Assembly (NCBI GenBank): GCA_038216655.1
Contig: JBBQPZ010000010.1
Span: 85,194-149,193, forward strand
Reading direction: 5' to 3'
Length of the DNA: 64,000 nucleotides
DNA from: JAFDWR01 sp038216655
GTDB lineage: Bacteria; Armatimonadota; Fimbriimonadia; Fimbriimonadales; Fimbriimonadaceae
The position numbers and the translations under genes are program-made. Under the pieces are notes generated by a model, which was given only the letters and a program-made list of their open reading frames with translations, did no database searches and had not been told where the DNA came from. Of this stretch, positions 1 through 9,634 are shown in pieces. Numbering within the stretch: position 1 is the first letter of the stretch; every line of letters begins with the position of its first letter.

Positions 1-2
1 GC

Positions 3-83
3 CGAACGGCCGATATCGAGGGGGTGATGGTGCGCGGGGTCCACGGCCCGGGCGTGCTGCTGGTTTTTGTGAGAGACCCGTGA
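3..83 (+). CDS. LutC-like (LUD domain) protein, C-terminal end only
   Basis: Only the last 26 codons lie in the window; the gene starts upstream. The residues end in the pattern TADIEG...VRGVHGPG followed by a hydrophobic strand, which resembles the C-terminus of LutC/YkgG lactate-utilisation proteins as I remember them. Its TGA overlaps the GTG start of the rhamnulokinase gene, so the two are in one operon. Rhamnose breakdown gives L-lactaldehyde, which can be oxidised to lactate and then pyruvate by LutABC, so the context fits. The call rests on a short tail and is moderate. Confidence 0.6.
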   Translation, partial: RTADIEGVMVRGVHGPGVLLVFVRDP

Positions 84-1432
84 AGCATCTTGCCATTGAC
101 ATCGGTGCCGAGAGCGGCCGAGCCGTCCTTGGTTGGTGCGAGGACGGACACCTCAAGACGCGTGAGGTCTTTCGATTCCCGAATGGACCCGTCCGAAGGG
201 ATGGCACGCTTCGCTGGGATATCGTCTCGCTTGAGGCGTACGTGCGCATGTCGGTCGAGGCTGCTGGCCCGGACCTTGCGTCGGTCGGGATCGACACTTG
301 GGCAGTTGACTACGTCCTGCTCGATGCCGCGGGGAATCTGCTCCAGGAGCCATACGCGTACCGAGATAAACGAACCGAGCACGCGCAGGAAAAGGCCTAT
401 GCACAGATGCCTGCGGTCGAGATTTACGGCAGGACCGGCATCCAACTGATGGCATTCAACACCCTGTTCCAACTGGTGTCCGAGTCGCCCGAGGTGTTGG
501 CGGCGGCGGCGACTTTCCTGACGATCCCGGACTATTTGAACTTCCTTTTGACCGACGGACAGGCGGTTGGATGCGAGTTCACCAACGCGACCACGACCCA
601 GTGCTACGACCCTGCCACCGACGATTGGGACCATTCGTTACTCGATACCCTGGGAATTCCCGCTAGGATCTTCCCGAAGATTGTCAAGCCTGGGACCGTG
701 GTGGGCCAAATCCCCAATACGAACATCCAGGTGGTAGCCCCCGCTTGCCACGACACCGGGTCCGCCGTGGCGGGGATTCCGATTGCGAAGCCGAATTCGG
801 CCTGGATCAGCTCGGGTACGTGGTCGATCCTTGGGGCTGAAGTGCGGGAGGCGGTCGTCGATTACCAGTCGTTCGACGCGAACTTTACGAACGAGGGCGG
901 AGTCGGGGATACTTTTCGACTGAGCAAGAACGTTTCCGGGATGTGGATCATCCAGGAGTTACGCAGAGCCTGGGGCGGGGAAGTTTCCTATGCCCACCTG
1001 TCTCAAATGGCGGAAGCCGCGCCTCCCGCGCGGGAGCGAATTGATCCCGACGACTCCCTGTTCTTTGCGCCCGAGGACATGGCGGCGGCGATCAATTCGC
1101 GGCTACGATCACCCATCACGGATCAAGGTGCGCTCGTCCGGCTTGTGATCGAGAGCCTGGCGGATCGCTACTACAAGGTGCTCTCGGATTTGGAAGAGAT
1201 TAGTAGTGCGCACTACGAGCGCATTCACGTGGTGGGTGGCGGCTCCCAAAATGGGCTGCTCAATCAACTGACAGCTTCGGCGTGCCAGCGCGAATTGATC
1301 GCGGGCCCAGTCGAGGCAACCGCGCTTGGCAATTTGATGATGCAGATGATCGCGCTGGGGGAGATAGACTCCATCACTCAAGGGCGAGCCCTCATCGGTC
1401 GATCCTTCCCGACCCAAACCTATCAACCATGA
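80..1432 (+). CDS. rhaB: Rhamnulokinase (FGGY kinase)
   Basis: Phosphorylates L-rhamnulose to rhamnulose-1-phosphate in the cytoplasm. The 450-residue protein has the usual FGGY length, the N-terminal phosphate-binding stretch AIDIGAESGR, the second-domain motif ACHDTGSAVAG whose Asp is the expected catalytic base, and the adenosine-motif stretch VVGGGSQN near residue 385. The GTG start overlaps the upstream stop (GTGA) and its own TGA overlaps the ATG of the isomerase (ATGA), so translation of three genes is coupled. No aldolase is inside the window; it may lie upstream. Confidence 0.93.
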   Translation: MKHLAIDIGAESGRAVLGWCEDGHLKTREVFRFPNGPVRRDGTLRWDIVSLEAYVRMSVEAAGPDLASVGIDTWAVDYVLLDAAGNLLQEPYAYRDKRTEHAQEKAYAQMPAVEIYGRTGIQLMAFNTLFQLVSESPEVLAAAATFLTIPDYLNFLLTDGQAVGCEFTNATTTQCYDPATDDWDHSLLDTLGIPARIFPKIVKPGTVVGQIPNTNIQVVAPACHDTGSAVAGIPIAKPNSAWISSGTWSILGAEVREAVVDYQSFDANFTNEGGVGDTFRLSKNVSGMWIIQELRRAWGGEVSYAHLSQMAEAAPPARERIDPDDSLFFAPEDMAAAINSRLRSPITDQGALVRLVIESLADRYYKVLSDLEEISSAHYERIHVVGGGSQNGLLNQLTASACQRELIAGPVEATALGNLMMQMIALGEIDSITQGRALIGRSFPTQTYQP

Positions 1433-2565
1433 CCCCCGATCGAGAACACGTCAAAGCCGCGCTCAAGCGCCAGCGCATCGAGACCCCTTCCTGGGGCTAC
1501 GGAGACAGTGGCACTCGCTTCGGCGTGTTTCACGCGCCGGGCGCGGCGCGAAACGTGCACGAGAAGATCGACGACGCGGCGTATATCCACCGCCTGAGCG
1601 GGGTCGCCCCGAGTGTGGCTCTGCACATCCCTTGGGACTTTGTCGACAATTGGTCGGCCCTCGGTGCCTATGCGGCAGGGAAGGGCATCAAGATCGGCGC
1701 GATCAATCCGAACCTGTTCCAAGACCCCGACTACAAGCTCGGCAGCGTCTGCCATCCCGATCTCGCCGTTCGCAAGAAGGCAGTCGCCCACCTTCTCGAG
1801 TGCTGTCAGATCATGCGCGACACGGGGAGCGATATCCTGTCGATCTGGCTCGCGGACGGGACGAACTACGCGGGGCAGGATTCCATTGCGGCCCGCCGCA
1901 CCCGGCTTCACGACTGCCTTGAGGAGACGTACGCGGCACTTCCGACCGACGCGAGGATGCTGATCGAGTACAAGTTCTTCGAGCCGGCGTTCTATCACAC
2001 GGACATCGCTGATTGGGGAACCGCGTTCGCGCTCTGTCTGCGTCTGGGGCCACAGGCCGAGGTTCTGGTCGACACCGGCCATCATGCGCAAGGTACGAAC
2101 ATCGCCTACGTGGTTGCCCAATTGCTTGGCGAAGGTTGCTTGGGTGGCTTTCACTTCAACGCCCGCCAATACGCGGACGATGACCTGATCGTGGGTTCGA
2201 CCAACCCGTGGGAGTTGTTCGTGATCTTCTCCGAGCTTGTCGCGGCAGGGCCGTCCGCAGATCGAGTCGCCTACATGATCGACCAGAGCCACAACATCGA
2301 ACCCAAGCTTGAGGCAATGTTGCAGAGCGTGCTCAACTGCCAGACCGCCTATGCGAAGGCGTTGCTGGTCGATCGCGAGGCGCTCGCTGCTGCTCAGTTG
2401 GCGGGGGATGTGTTGGGCGCTCACCGAGTCATGACGGATGCATTTGAGACTGACGTTAGGCCGTTGCTTGCGGAAGTCCGCGCCGAACTCGGGGTTCCAA
2501 CCGACCCGATTGCGGCGCTAAGGGCGGATTCTTACGCGGCTGATGTTGCTCGAATTCGCGGGTAG
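1429..2565 (+). CDS. rhaI: L-rhamnose isomerase, RhaI (Pseudomonas stutzeri) type
   Basis: Converts L-rhamnose to L-rhamnulose, one step before the kinase encoded just upstream. The 378-residue TIM barrel is the short RhaI type, not the E. coli RhaA type. Metal-site segments are visible: YKFFEPAFYH (Glu), DTGHHAQGTN (Asp, His) and GFHFNARQYADDD (His, Asp). The ATG at 1429 is chosen because it overlaps the rhaB stop by four bases and because homology begins right after it; reading further upstream would only read through rhaB out of frame. It is the last gene of the operon. A 160-bp gap without features follows before the next, oppositely oriented gene. Confidence 0.92.
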   Translation: MTPDREHVKAALKRQRIETPSWGYGDSGTRFGVFHAPGAARNVHEKIDDAAYIHRLSGVAPSVALHIPWDFVDNWSALGAYAAGKGIKIGAINPNLFQDPDYKLGSVCHPDLAVRKKAVAHLLECCQIMRDTGSDILSIWLADGTNYAGQDSIAARRTRLHDCLEETYAALPTDARMLIEYKFFEPAFYHTDIADWGTAFALCLRLGPQAEVLVDTGHHAQGTNIAYVVAQLLGEGCLGGFHFNARQYADDDLIVGSTNPWELFVIFSELVAAGPSADRVAYMIDQSHNIEPKLEAMLQSVLNCQTAYAKALLVDREALAAAQLAGDVLGAHRVMTDAFETDVRPLLAEVRAELGVPTDPIAALRADSYAADVARIRG

Positions 2566-2726
2566 CTGTTTGGGTGCTTCGACCCGGCGGAGCTTTCGAT
2601 CATGACTGGGCACTCAACCTGAGGTACGTCGCCATTTGCAGGCAAAGCTCGGCCTGGCGCGAGCACTCCAAATGGGGTGCGCGTTATCGTCGCTTAGGTA
2701 CGTTGCGTCGCTGAGAGAGCGTTCCG

Positions 2727-3566
2727 TCAATCCCCGGTTCGCGCACCGACCCCGCTCATGCTGAACATCATCCACGCGGCTCGGTGCGCCTCGAAATAGG
2801 TGGGGTACGCAACTTCGCAGGTGTAAGCGTCGAGCCTTGTCACCTCGTTTGCGTGGGAGACGGTGTCGGCCTGTTCGGACTGGTTGAACTCGATCCGGAT
2901 CGTCGAGGGGGTCGCTGGCTTCCACGGGGCGACGGAGATCTTCCGCAGTGCGCGTTCGACCCCGGAGGCGATCATGTGGCCCGTTTCGCTCGGGTGGAGC
3001 ATCCGCCCCATGTATCGCCCGTAGCCTTCCTTTACCGCAACGGTTCCGATCCCGGGCAGCAGGGCTGCCGCTTCGTCGCAGCCTGCCTGGTCGCTGGAGA
3101 TGAACGCCAAGGGAACGCCGAAGTGCCCAGCCACTCCGGCGCTGAGCCCGATTTCTCCCGCTTCTTGCCCGTTGATCCAGAGCCGATGGATGCCACCGGT
3201 GATCGTGTGCTCCATGATCCCACCCTCGGTCCCCGCGCGGGCGTGGTAGCCGATCAGGAGGGCCGCATCGTAGGAGTCGTCGATCCCGATCATCATCCCT
3301 TCGTTGCGGGTGCCGTGTCCGGAAACGAGTTCCACGCCGGGCTCAAGTTCGTCAATGAGCAGGTTCTTCGAGGTGCCGTGGGAGTCCTTGATCCGGACAT
3401 GCGTCGCCCCCGCCGCACGTGCGCCGCGCACCGCCGCGTTGACGTCGTGGGTCATCATTCGCCGGGCAAACGCAAAGTCGAAGTGCTTGCCATCGGGACG
3501 GCCGCATTGGGACCAGGAAACGAGGCCGGTGATGCCTTCGATGTCGGCCGAGATGTAAACCCGCAT
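2727..3566 (-). CDS. M55 family D-aminopeptidase, DppA-like
   Basis: A zinc aminopeptidase of the DppA family, which releases N-terminal D-amino acids from short peptides such as cell-wall fragments. The 279-residue protein has the family N-terminus MRVYISADIEGITG (Asp and Glu metal ligands), the IKDSHG motif near residue 62 and the GYHAR motif near residue 105, both carrying metal-binding His. No signal peptide is visible, so it is probably cytoplasmic. Length is normal for the family. It ends 24 bp from the PilZ gene on the same strand, so the two may be cotranscribed, but their roles look unrelated. Confidence 0.85.
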   Translation of the reverse strand: MRVYISADIEGITGLVSWSQCGRPDGKHFDFAFARRMMTHDVNAAVRGARAAGATHVRIKDSHGTSKNLLIDELEPGVELVSGHGTRNEGMMIGIDDSYDAALLIGYHARAGTEGGIMEHTITGGIHRLWINGQEAGEIGLSAGVAGHFGVPLAFISSDQAGCDEAAALLPGIGTVAVKEGYGRYMGRMLHPSETGHMIASGVERALRKISVAPWKPATPSTIRIEFNQSEQADTVSHANEVTRLDAYTCEVAYPTYFEAHRAAWMMFSMSGVGARTGD

Positions 3567-3590
3567 GCGCGTATTATGCGCGCGCCGGGA

Positions 3591-3857
3591 TTAGTAAGGC
3601 TCCTCGATCTCGAAGGCGAACTGGATGCGGACGATGCCGCCTTCGCAGCTAAGGACGGTGCCGCGCACGGTCTTGCCCCAGGGTAGTTCGAGGCAGACGA
3701 CGTCGCCCACGCCGAAGCGGGCATTGGACGCAATCTTCGCACCGGATTTGGAGACGTCCACGAGCTTCACCATTCGACCCTCAAGGGCCACTACCTGACC
3801 CGCGTAATCGAGCCAGCGGTCACTTTCTCGTCTCTCGCGGGGGGGCAAATTGCTCAT
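3591..3857 (-). CDS. PilZ domain protein
   Basis: A single PilZ domain of 88 residues. The c-di-GMP signature is present in both parts: RERRESDRW (RxxxR) near residue 7 and DVSKSGAKI (D/NxSxxG) near residue 38, followed by the beta-barrel strands. The ATG at 3857 is preferred over a start about 90 bases further upstream because the domain begins immediately after it and an AAAGG lies about 12 bases ahead. Single-domain PilZ proteins act as c-di-GMP adaptors; the partner cannot be told from the neighbours. Confidence 0.8.
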   Translation of the reverse strand: MSNLPPRERRESDRWLDYAGQVVALEGRMVKLVDVSKSGAKIASNARFGVGDVVCLELPWGKTVRGTVLSCEGGIVRIQFAFEIEEPY

Positions 3858-4173
3858 TCCAAGGGGACCTTTCCATATGTGAGGCGGAATTGATGTCTGC
3901 AAAAAAGAGCCAAAGAGGACCCTAATGAATCTGTCATTTTGCGATTCCAACCTGGCACTTCAGGTCGCGGGGCCCAAATGTATCTAGGTTCAAGCATGAA
4001 TCGCCCAACATTTCCTTGCGGAACATGGAGCAACTGAATTCTTCATTGAGGCTCCCCCGCCGGTCGGTTTATTCCGTTTCACATCCGGTGCGCTCCGAGA
4101 ATGTAAAATTCTGACGACACTTCCCGCGACGGCATCCGTCAAGTGGAGGGAATTCAAGCCTCCTGGTGTAATT

Positions 4174-5970
4174 TTGAAATTTGTAAATAAGAGCCTATCG
4201 CTGACATTGTCGTTGTTGATGCTGGGGATTTCGTCCTCGGCGATGGCCAAGGAGTTCACTCTCGCCGATCTCCAGAGGATCGTGGGTGAGCTCGAAAAGG
4301 TCCTCCCGAAGAACCCCGCTTTTCGCTACCCGATCAAATGCGAACTAGCTAAGGACCCTGAGGTCAACGCCTCGGCGGGGTACGAGGAAGAAGGTGGTGT
4401 CAAGCAAGCCATCATGCTCGTCAATTCAGGCCTCGTCGATGGCGTGAAAGGTGACGAGCGTTTGCTCCGGGCCTGCATTGCCCACGAGCTTTCGCATCTC
4501 TCCCTGGGCCATGCGCTTGAGGTGAGGGCGGCCGCCCGTGACCTCCGTGTGTTTTGGAAGCGCCAACAGGAGTACGCCGCGGACAAGAGCGGTGCGGATG
4601 CGCTCGTCAAGACCGGCCATTCGCGCAAGGACATGGTCGATCTGCTCATGTACTTGAACTCTCTGCGGAGCCGCAACGGCAACTGGCTGAATGGCCTCAC
4701 TCAGGATCATGCCGACGCAAAGGCCCGAGCCGCTGCCGTTTCGGAGAATCCTGCCGCCTATCAAGCCCTCGCGACCTACGACAGCGCCCTTGCCTACGAG
4801 GACGCCCGCGCTCACTTCTACGCGCGCTCGCTCTTCAACATCGCCGCCACTCAGTGGCCGGCCCTGACCGAGGCGTACATCAACGCGGGGAAGTGCTCGT
4901 TGCTGTACTACTACGACAACCTTCCCGGTGCGGTGAGAACCTCGTGGTGGCGCCCCGATTTTGGTGCGCTGATCACTGATCCGCACGCGCCGCTCTCGCA
5001 GGGCGACGGGGTGTCCTTGCAGGATCGTAAGGCCTGGACGGATGCTTACGCCGCGATCAACAAGTCGGTCGACAAGAACCCGGGCAATCTCGACGCCCTC
5101 GAGCTTCAAGCTCTGGCCCAGGTTCTCGAACCAGATGCCGCCAAGGATGTGGTGCAGAAGGGAATCGACTGGTTCGTCGCCCACATGAAGAGCGGGGACG
5201 ACTCCTTCAAACTTCGTTACGCCAACAACGCCGGGGTCGGATACCAGCGCCTCGGCGATCTTACCAACGCTTACAAGACGATCATCGATGCGCAGCGCGC
5301 TTCGACGCGCTTCAATCCGGCGATCGGCGAGAACATGGGCCTGGTCACCGTCAGTAATCGCTCCAAGGACGATAACGTGGTCGCCGCGAACGTGATGTTC
5401 ACTTGGCTGTCCGCGACGCCGTCGATCAGTCCGCGTTGGAACACGGTCAAGCAGACCTTCGACAGCACGTGCCTTGCGGCGGGTCTGACCGCTAAGCCGA
5501 TCGCGGATGCGCCGATCTACCTATGCTCGGTGATCTCGCTCTACACTTCGGACAAGGGCTACGGCATTCTCCTGCCCCTGTCGATCTACAAAGCCGGCCT
5601 CGGCGAGCCGGAGAAGACCACCACCTTCAGCTCGAAGTACCCCGGCCTGACCGAGGTCAAGTGGCATGGCGGCAAGGTCGTGGCCTTTACCGAAGGTGAT
5701 CAAATCATGCGCGTCACAAGCTTCGAGGATGGCGCTTACATCTTGATGCGCCCGCGTGACAAGACGGCCCAAGAGACGTACAAGATCAAGGTCGGGATGA
5801 CCAAGAAGGAGTTGTACGAGATCCTGAACGAGAAGGGCGGGATCGCCAAGAACCTCGCCCGCGGCGGCGACATCGAGGAGTGGACCTACTTCACGGCGTT
5901 CAACATGGGCGTCCTATTCGACGGTGAGAAGATCAAGGGGATCACCGTTTCGCCGATCATCCAGGGCTGA
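4174..5970 (+). CDS. Exported M48 family metalloprotease with BamE-like C-terminal domain
   Basis: A 598-residue exported protein. The TTG start is chosen because it gives a complete signal peptide (MKFVNK, hydrophobic core, AMA then KE near residue 26). HELSH at residues 104-108 is the zinc motif and EYAAD at 133-137 supplies the third ligand, as in M48 peptidases. The middle (about 170-420) looks helical and TPR-like. The last 65 residues (KVGMTKKELYEIL..., then a beta hairpin) resemble SmpA/BamE-type domains, which is an inference from pattern. It probably acts in envelope protein quality control. Confidence 0.82.
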   Translation: MKFVNKSLSLTLSLLMLGISSSAMAKEFTLADLQRIVGELEKVLPKNPAFRYPIKCELAKDPEVNASAGYEEEGGVKQAIMLVNSGLVDGVKGDERLLRACIAHELSHLSLGHALEVRAAARDLRVFWKRQQEYAADKSGADALVKTGHSRKDMVDLLMYLNSLRSRNGNWLNGLTQDHADAKARAAAVSENPAAYQALATYDSALAYEDARAHFYARSLFNIAATQWPALTEAYINAGKCSLLYYYDNLPGAVRTSWWRPDFGALITDPHAPLSQGDGVSLQDRKAWTDAYAAINKSVDKNPGNLDALELQALAQVLEPDAAKDVVQKGIDWFVAHMKSGDDSFKLRYANNAGVGYQRLGDLTNAYKTIIDAQRASTRFNPAIGENMGLVTVSNRSKDDNVVAANVMFTWLSATPSISPRWNTVKQTFDSTCLAAGLTAKPIADAPIYLCSVISLYTSDKGYGILLPLSIYKAGLGEPEKTTTFSSKYPGLTEVKWHGGKVVAFTEGDQIMRVTSFEDGAYILMRPRDKTAQETYKIKVGMTKKELYEILNEKGGIAKNLARGGDIEEWTYFTAFNMGVLFDGEKIKGITVSPIIQG

Positions 5971-6523
5971 CCTGAGGATTGGAGTGATGGAGTGATGGAG
6001 AGTTGGAGTGATGGGAAACCGTCACTCCTTTCCTATTCTTGATCGACATCCTGAGTAGTGCGACACAGTTCATTTGTTTTCGTGGGACTCATTGTTTGGG
6101 CTCACTTTGCAGCCGTGTGTCCCAGTCCATGTAGTTCCAATTTCGGTTCTGGGGATCCGGGGTCCTTCGACTCGCAAGCTCGCTCAGGATGACGGATAGA
6201 TAAGACAAATGAACTGCGTCAGCCTACTGAGTAGGCTGTCAACCTCTATTTGTCTGCTTTCACCGTCATCCTGAGCGAAGCGCCGAGCCCCAGCGAAGGC
6301 AGCGAAGTCGAAGGATCGTCTGTCCAGTCTCCGACTCTCTGCGCGCCGGTTCTCTAAGTCGGAGGCTTAGTCAGTGATCCTTCGACTGCGTCGACTCGCT
6401 AAGGCTCATCGACTCCGCTCTGGATGACGGACCCAACAGTAGACAAATGAAGCTTGACAACCTACTCAGGATGACGACTACGCTTCAGTTGCTGGAACAC
6501 TCCACCGCTCCAATCCGCGTCGG
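5971..6523. repeat. Intergenic cluster of decayed palindromic repeats
   Basis: This 553-bp gap has no credible gene. It holds tandem TTGGAGTGATGG-type units (5981-6014) and several copies, in both orientations, of a unit running from TCCTTCGACTCGC to CTCAGGATGACGG: 6163-6194 (+), 6263-6317 (inverted), 6376-6430 (+) and a partial one at 6463-6480. A second shared piece, AGACAAATGAA, appears beside them at about 6203 and 6441, and inverted near 6249. The unit recurs elsewhere in the window near 26591 and 37131. The convergent genes on either side could be terminated here. Confidence 0.75.
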
Positions 6524-9517
6524 TCACGCCCGGCCAAGTAGCACGATCCGGAATCCCTCTTCGTCGACGAGCTGGAACACCTGGCCGATCGTCTTGAACT
6601 TGGCGTAAGACTTGTAGAGTGCCGCTGGGGCGATCTTGCCGGTGAGGGTCGCCTTCTTGCCCATCCACTCCGCGCGCCCGGTGACGTTCCCGTAACCGTC
6701 TACGGTTCCTGTGAAGGTGTGCTTGGCTCCCGTCTTATCCACAAACGCTCCGGATAGGGCACCAGGTGGGGTCACGGTGAACAGCAGGCTCCCCATTAGG
6801 TTCGGGTTCCGGTCGTCGATCGTCCCACCTTCGAGGGAAGTGCTTCCGGCGAACTGCGCCACTCCTGGCTTGGCTACGAATGAGTAGTGAGCGAACAATG
6901 GATTGCCGGGTTGCGAGATCGCGGCGAGCATTGCGAGATCTTGGACGAACCCCCATTTGGCGGTTTGCCGGTAATGCTGGTCGAGTTGGTGGGTGGCGAA
7001 TTCCTGAAGGCACAGGAACGTCCAAACGCGCTTGCCGGACTGACTCTGCAATAAGGGCTCCGCCTTCGCCCAATCGCCGAGTTCCGCGTAGGTCAGGCCA
7101 TTCAACGCCTCAAGCACGATGTCGCCGTCGGACTTGGTAATGCGCTTTCGCGCTTCCGCACGACGGCCGATTTTGGCGAGCAAGTAAGTTCTGAGCGCTT
7201 CCATGCGGGTGCGAAGCTCTTCGCTCGGTGGCCCGAGGTGCTCGATCAGTGTGTAGGCCTGGGCCGCCCGCCCTTGCGAAGCTAGGTAGCAGGCATAGAA
7301 CCATGTTGGATCGCGACGCTCGGTCGGCTCAAATGCGCCGTTGAACAGCTTGTCGACCGTCGCGGTGTCGCCCCGGTTCATTGCCAGAAGCATCAGGATC
7401 GGCTTCAAGTCCTTGGGCGCTTGCTCGGGGGCAAAGGGAAGGCCCATGGAGAAGAACTGGTCCACTTGAGCGTTCCGCTCGCTCACCATGCCGTAACGTG
7501 CGAGCTGCATCCACAGATCCGCGTCGTATCCGAACTTGGGCGCGTAGTCCTTCATCATCAGGAAGTACAGGTCCATCTGAGAGCGGTACACCGAGATATC
7601 GAGTCGTTTGAGCTGGACCGCCTCCTCCATGAACGACTCCATGAAGTCGAACAGTTTCGTGTAGAACGTGACCTCGTCATCCATGTAGCGGTTCGCGGCT
7701 GCCGCGTCCTGCTCCATTCCCACCGCGTCGCCTTGGATTTTGCGGATGAAGTAGAGCACGAGACGTGCGCGCCATGAGTAGGGATGCTTCTCGGCCGCCG
7801 CCTTAAACTCGTTCTGTAGCGTGCCGATGTAAGGCCCCGCGATCTTGGCGGCCAGCAGCAGGAAGCCGGGCGACATTGGACTGGCCAGTGCCTTCTTAAG
7901 GTAGGTCAGCCGCCCATTGAGGTCGCCCTTGTTCTTGGCGATTTGCGCTCTCTCGAGGAAGGCGAAACCCGCGTTGAGGCCCTTGCCGATGTCTTGGGCA
8001 AGATAGCGATCCAGCGCGGCGGGATCGCCGAGCGCCACGGTTGGGGCGAGCATCGAGGTGTAAACCACCAGGTCGCTCGGGGTGTCCCCTGGGCTTTTGC
8101 GAGCCAACTCGAATGCCTTTACCGAATCCGCCCAACGGCCCTGGAGGAAGGCCAACTGCGCTTCGGCGTAGTGCCGCTGACGCAGGGTCTGATCGGACAG
8201 AGCAACGAACTTCTTGGCGTAGGCGAGCTTCTGGTCGTAGCTCCCCCAGAGGTCGATCACACCCCAGGCGAGGAGCTTTTCGCCCCAAACCGGGTCGGTG
8301 TCGAACAGCCGCATGGCGGAGGCGATGCGCTTGGCGGGGTCCATCGCCCGCGAGGAGCTAGTGGCCGTCGCGAGGTCTTTCCAATAGCCATCTTCCATGG
8401 TCTGGAAGGTCGCGTACACGCGCTCGGCCTCGCCGGTGCGGCCGAGGGTGTCGAGCGAGACGGCGAGGGTGTAGCGCGCGGCAGGCGTGAGCTCGCCAAG
8501 CTGGTCAACGGTCTTGAGCACGGTCACCGCCTCGTCGGTCCGGTCGTTTTCGGATAGGGCGGCCGCGTAGCTCATCATTGCGACAGCATAGTCTGCGCGG
8601 TTCAGCTTCGATGCGGTGAGCTTGAACTGGAGCACGGCTTCGTCGGTCACCGGTGGTTGGGGGAACGCGCCGAGAAGCACATCCAGCGTGCTCGCATCGC
8701 CCCAGAGCGCGGGGACCTGGGCGTTCTCGCCCTGGTCGCGTTCGGTGAAGTCGTGAACCTTGGTCTGCACGTCGGTGCCAAGCTTGGAAGCCCAGAGCGC
8801 GCCGGAAACGTCGCGCAGCTTCGGATTCTTAAGGTCCTCAAGCAGGAAGTGGGTAAACGCACCTTGCTGCAAGGTGGCGTACTCGTAGGATCGCCGGCCG
8901 GGCGAACAGCCGAGGATCACCGCGATGTTCGCCTTGCGGCAAAGGTCGCTGAGATTCGCTCCGAAGTCGTTCTCGGTTCCGGATCGGCAGGCGTCGGCAA
9001 TAAACAAGACGTTCTTGAGCCCGGCATGCACGATCCGCTCGATTACCTCGTGGACGGGCACGCCCATCTTCTCGTACTGGCCCTTCTTCGCATCAGCGGG
9101 GAGAAGGTAGTCGCCGCTCGGTGTCCCGACGCCGTGACCGGAGAAGTAGAACACGAACAAGTTGCCCTTGTCGAGCCGCTTGTCGGCGAGGAGGGCGTCG
9201 AGCGAGGCGAGGATGTGTTGCGAAGTCGGGGCTTGGTCGGGCGTACCGCCGTCGGCGAGGAGCTTGATGTTTTCCTTGTCGAAGCTCAGGTCTTCGGTCA
9301 GGGAGCCTGCGAATTCGCGCGCTTCCTTCGCAGTGAAGCGAAGGGGCCCGACCTCTGCAGAGTAGTTCGAAACTCCGATGACCATAGCCCATCGGTTGTT
9401 CGGAACGAGCGCCTTCTGTCCAATGGCTTCCTCGGTGTCGGGGATTTGGGCAAAGGCGGTGACGGTCAGCCCGGCGAGGCAGGCGAGGAGGAAAGGGCGA
9501 GGTGAGGGCATCGGCAT
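6524..9517 (-). CDS. Exported caspase-like (C14) protease with TPR repeats
   Basis: A 997-residue protein. The ATG at 9517 is chosen because it starts a signal peptide (MPMPSPRP, hydrophobic stretch, AFAQ near residue 24); reading further upstream only mirrors the opposite nuclease gene. Residues 43-230 are a caspase p20-like domain beginning WAMVIGVSNY, with the catalytic His in FSGHG (H128) and Cys in DACRSG (C177). Residues about 260-900 are TPR-like helical repeats. The end (from about 900) looks beta-rich. Such exported caspase-TPR proteins are common in large-genome bacteria but their targets are mostly unknown. A 117-bp divergent promoter region separates it from the nuclease gene. Confidence 0.83.
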   Translation of the reverse strand: MPMPSPRPFLLACLAGLTVTAFAQIPDTEEAIGQKALVPNNRWAMVIGVSNYSAEVGPLRFTAKEAREFAGSLTEDLSFDKENIKLLADGGTPDQAPTSQHILASLDALLADKRLDKGNLFVFYFSGHGVGTPSGDYLLPADAKKGQYEKMGVPVHEVIERIVHAGLKNVLFIADACRSGTENDFGANLSDLCRKANIAVILGCSPGRRSYEYATLQQGAFTHFLLEDLKNPKLRDVSGALWASKLGTDVQTKVHDFTERDQGENAQVPALWGDASTLDVLLGAFPQPPVTDEAVLQFKLTASKLNRADYAVAMMSYAAALSENDRTDEAVTVLKTVDQLGELTPAARYTLAVSLDTLGRTGEAERVYATFQTMEDGYWKDLATATSSSRAMDPAKRIASAMRLFDTDPVWGEKLLAWGVIDLWGSYDQKLAYAKKFVALSDQTLRQRHYAEAQLAFLQGRWADSVKAFELARKSPGDTPSDLVVYTSMLAPTVALGDPAALDRYLAQDIGKGLNAGFAFLERAQIAKNKGDLNGRLTYLKKALASPMSPGFLLLAAKIAGPYIGTLQNEFKAAAEKHPYSWRARLVLYFIRKIQGDAVGMEQDAAAANRYMDDEVTFYTKLFDFMESFMEEAVQLKRLDISVYRSQMDLYFLMMKDYAPKFGYDADLWMQLARYGMVSERNAQVDQFFSMGLPFAPEQAPKDLKPILMLLAMNRGDTATVDKLFNGAFEPTERRDPTWFYACYLASQGRAAQAYTLIEHLGPPSEELRTRMEALRTYLLAKIGRRAEARKRITKSDGDIVLEALNGLTYAELGDWAKAEPLLQSQSGKRVWTFLCLQEFATHQLDQHYRQTAKWGFVQDLAMLAAISQPGNPLFAHYSFVAKPGVAQFAGSTSLEGGTIDDRNPNLMGSLLFTVTPPGALSGAFVDKTGAKHTFTGTVDGYGNVTGRAEWMGKKATLTGKIAPAALYKSYAKFKTIGQVFQLVDEEGFRIVLLGRA

Positions 9518-9634
9518 TGAATTCCGGCGAGGCAAGCAACATTGTGATTGACGCGTGGCGGGTTGTGGTGTGACGCCCTGTCCCTGTTTTTGTCGGCCCT
9601 CGGGCGCGACCCTCAAGTAAAGTACGAATGCCCC

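Noticed and set aside
1423..2424. 333-residue minus-strand frame opposite the rhamnose isomerase gene
   Set aside because: Mirror of the rhaI codons with no recognisable domain; rhaI has full metal-site motifs.
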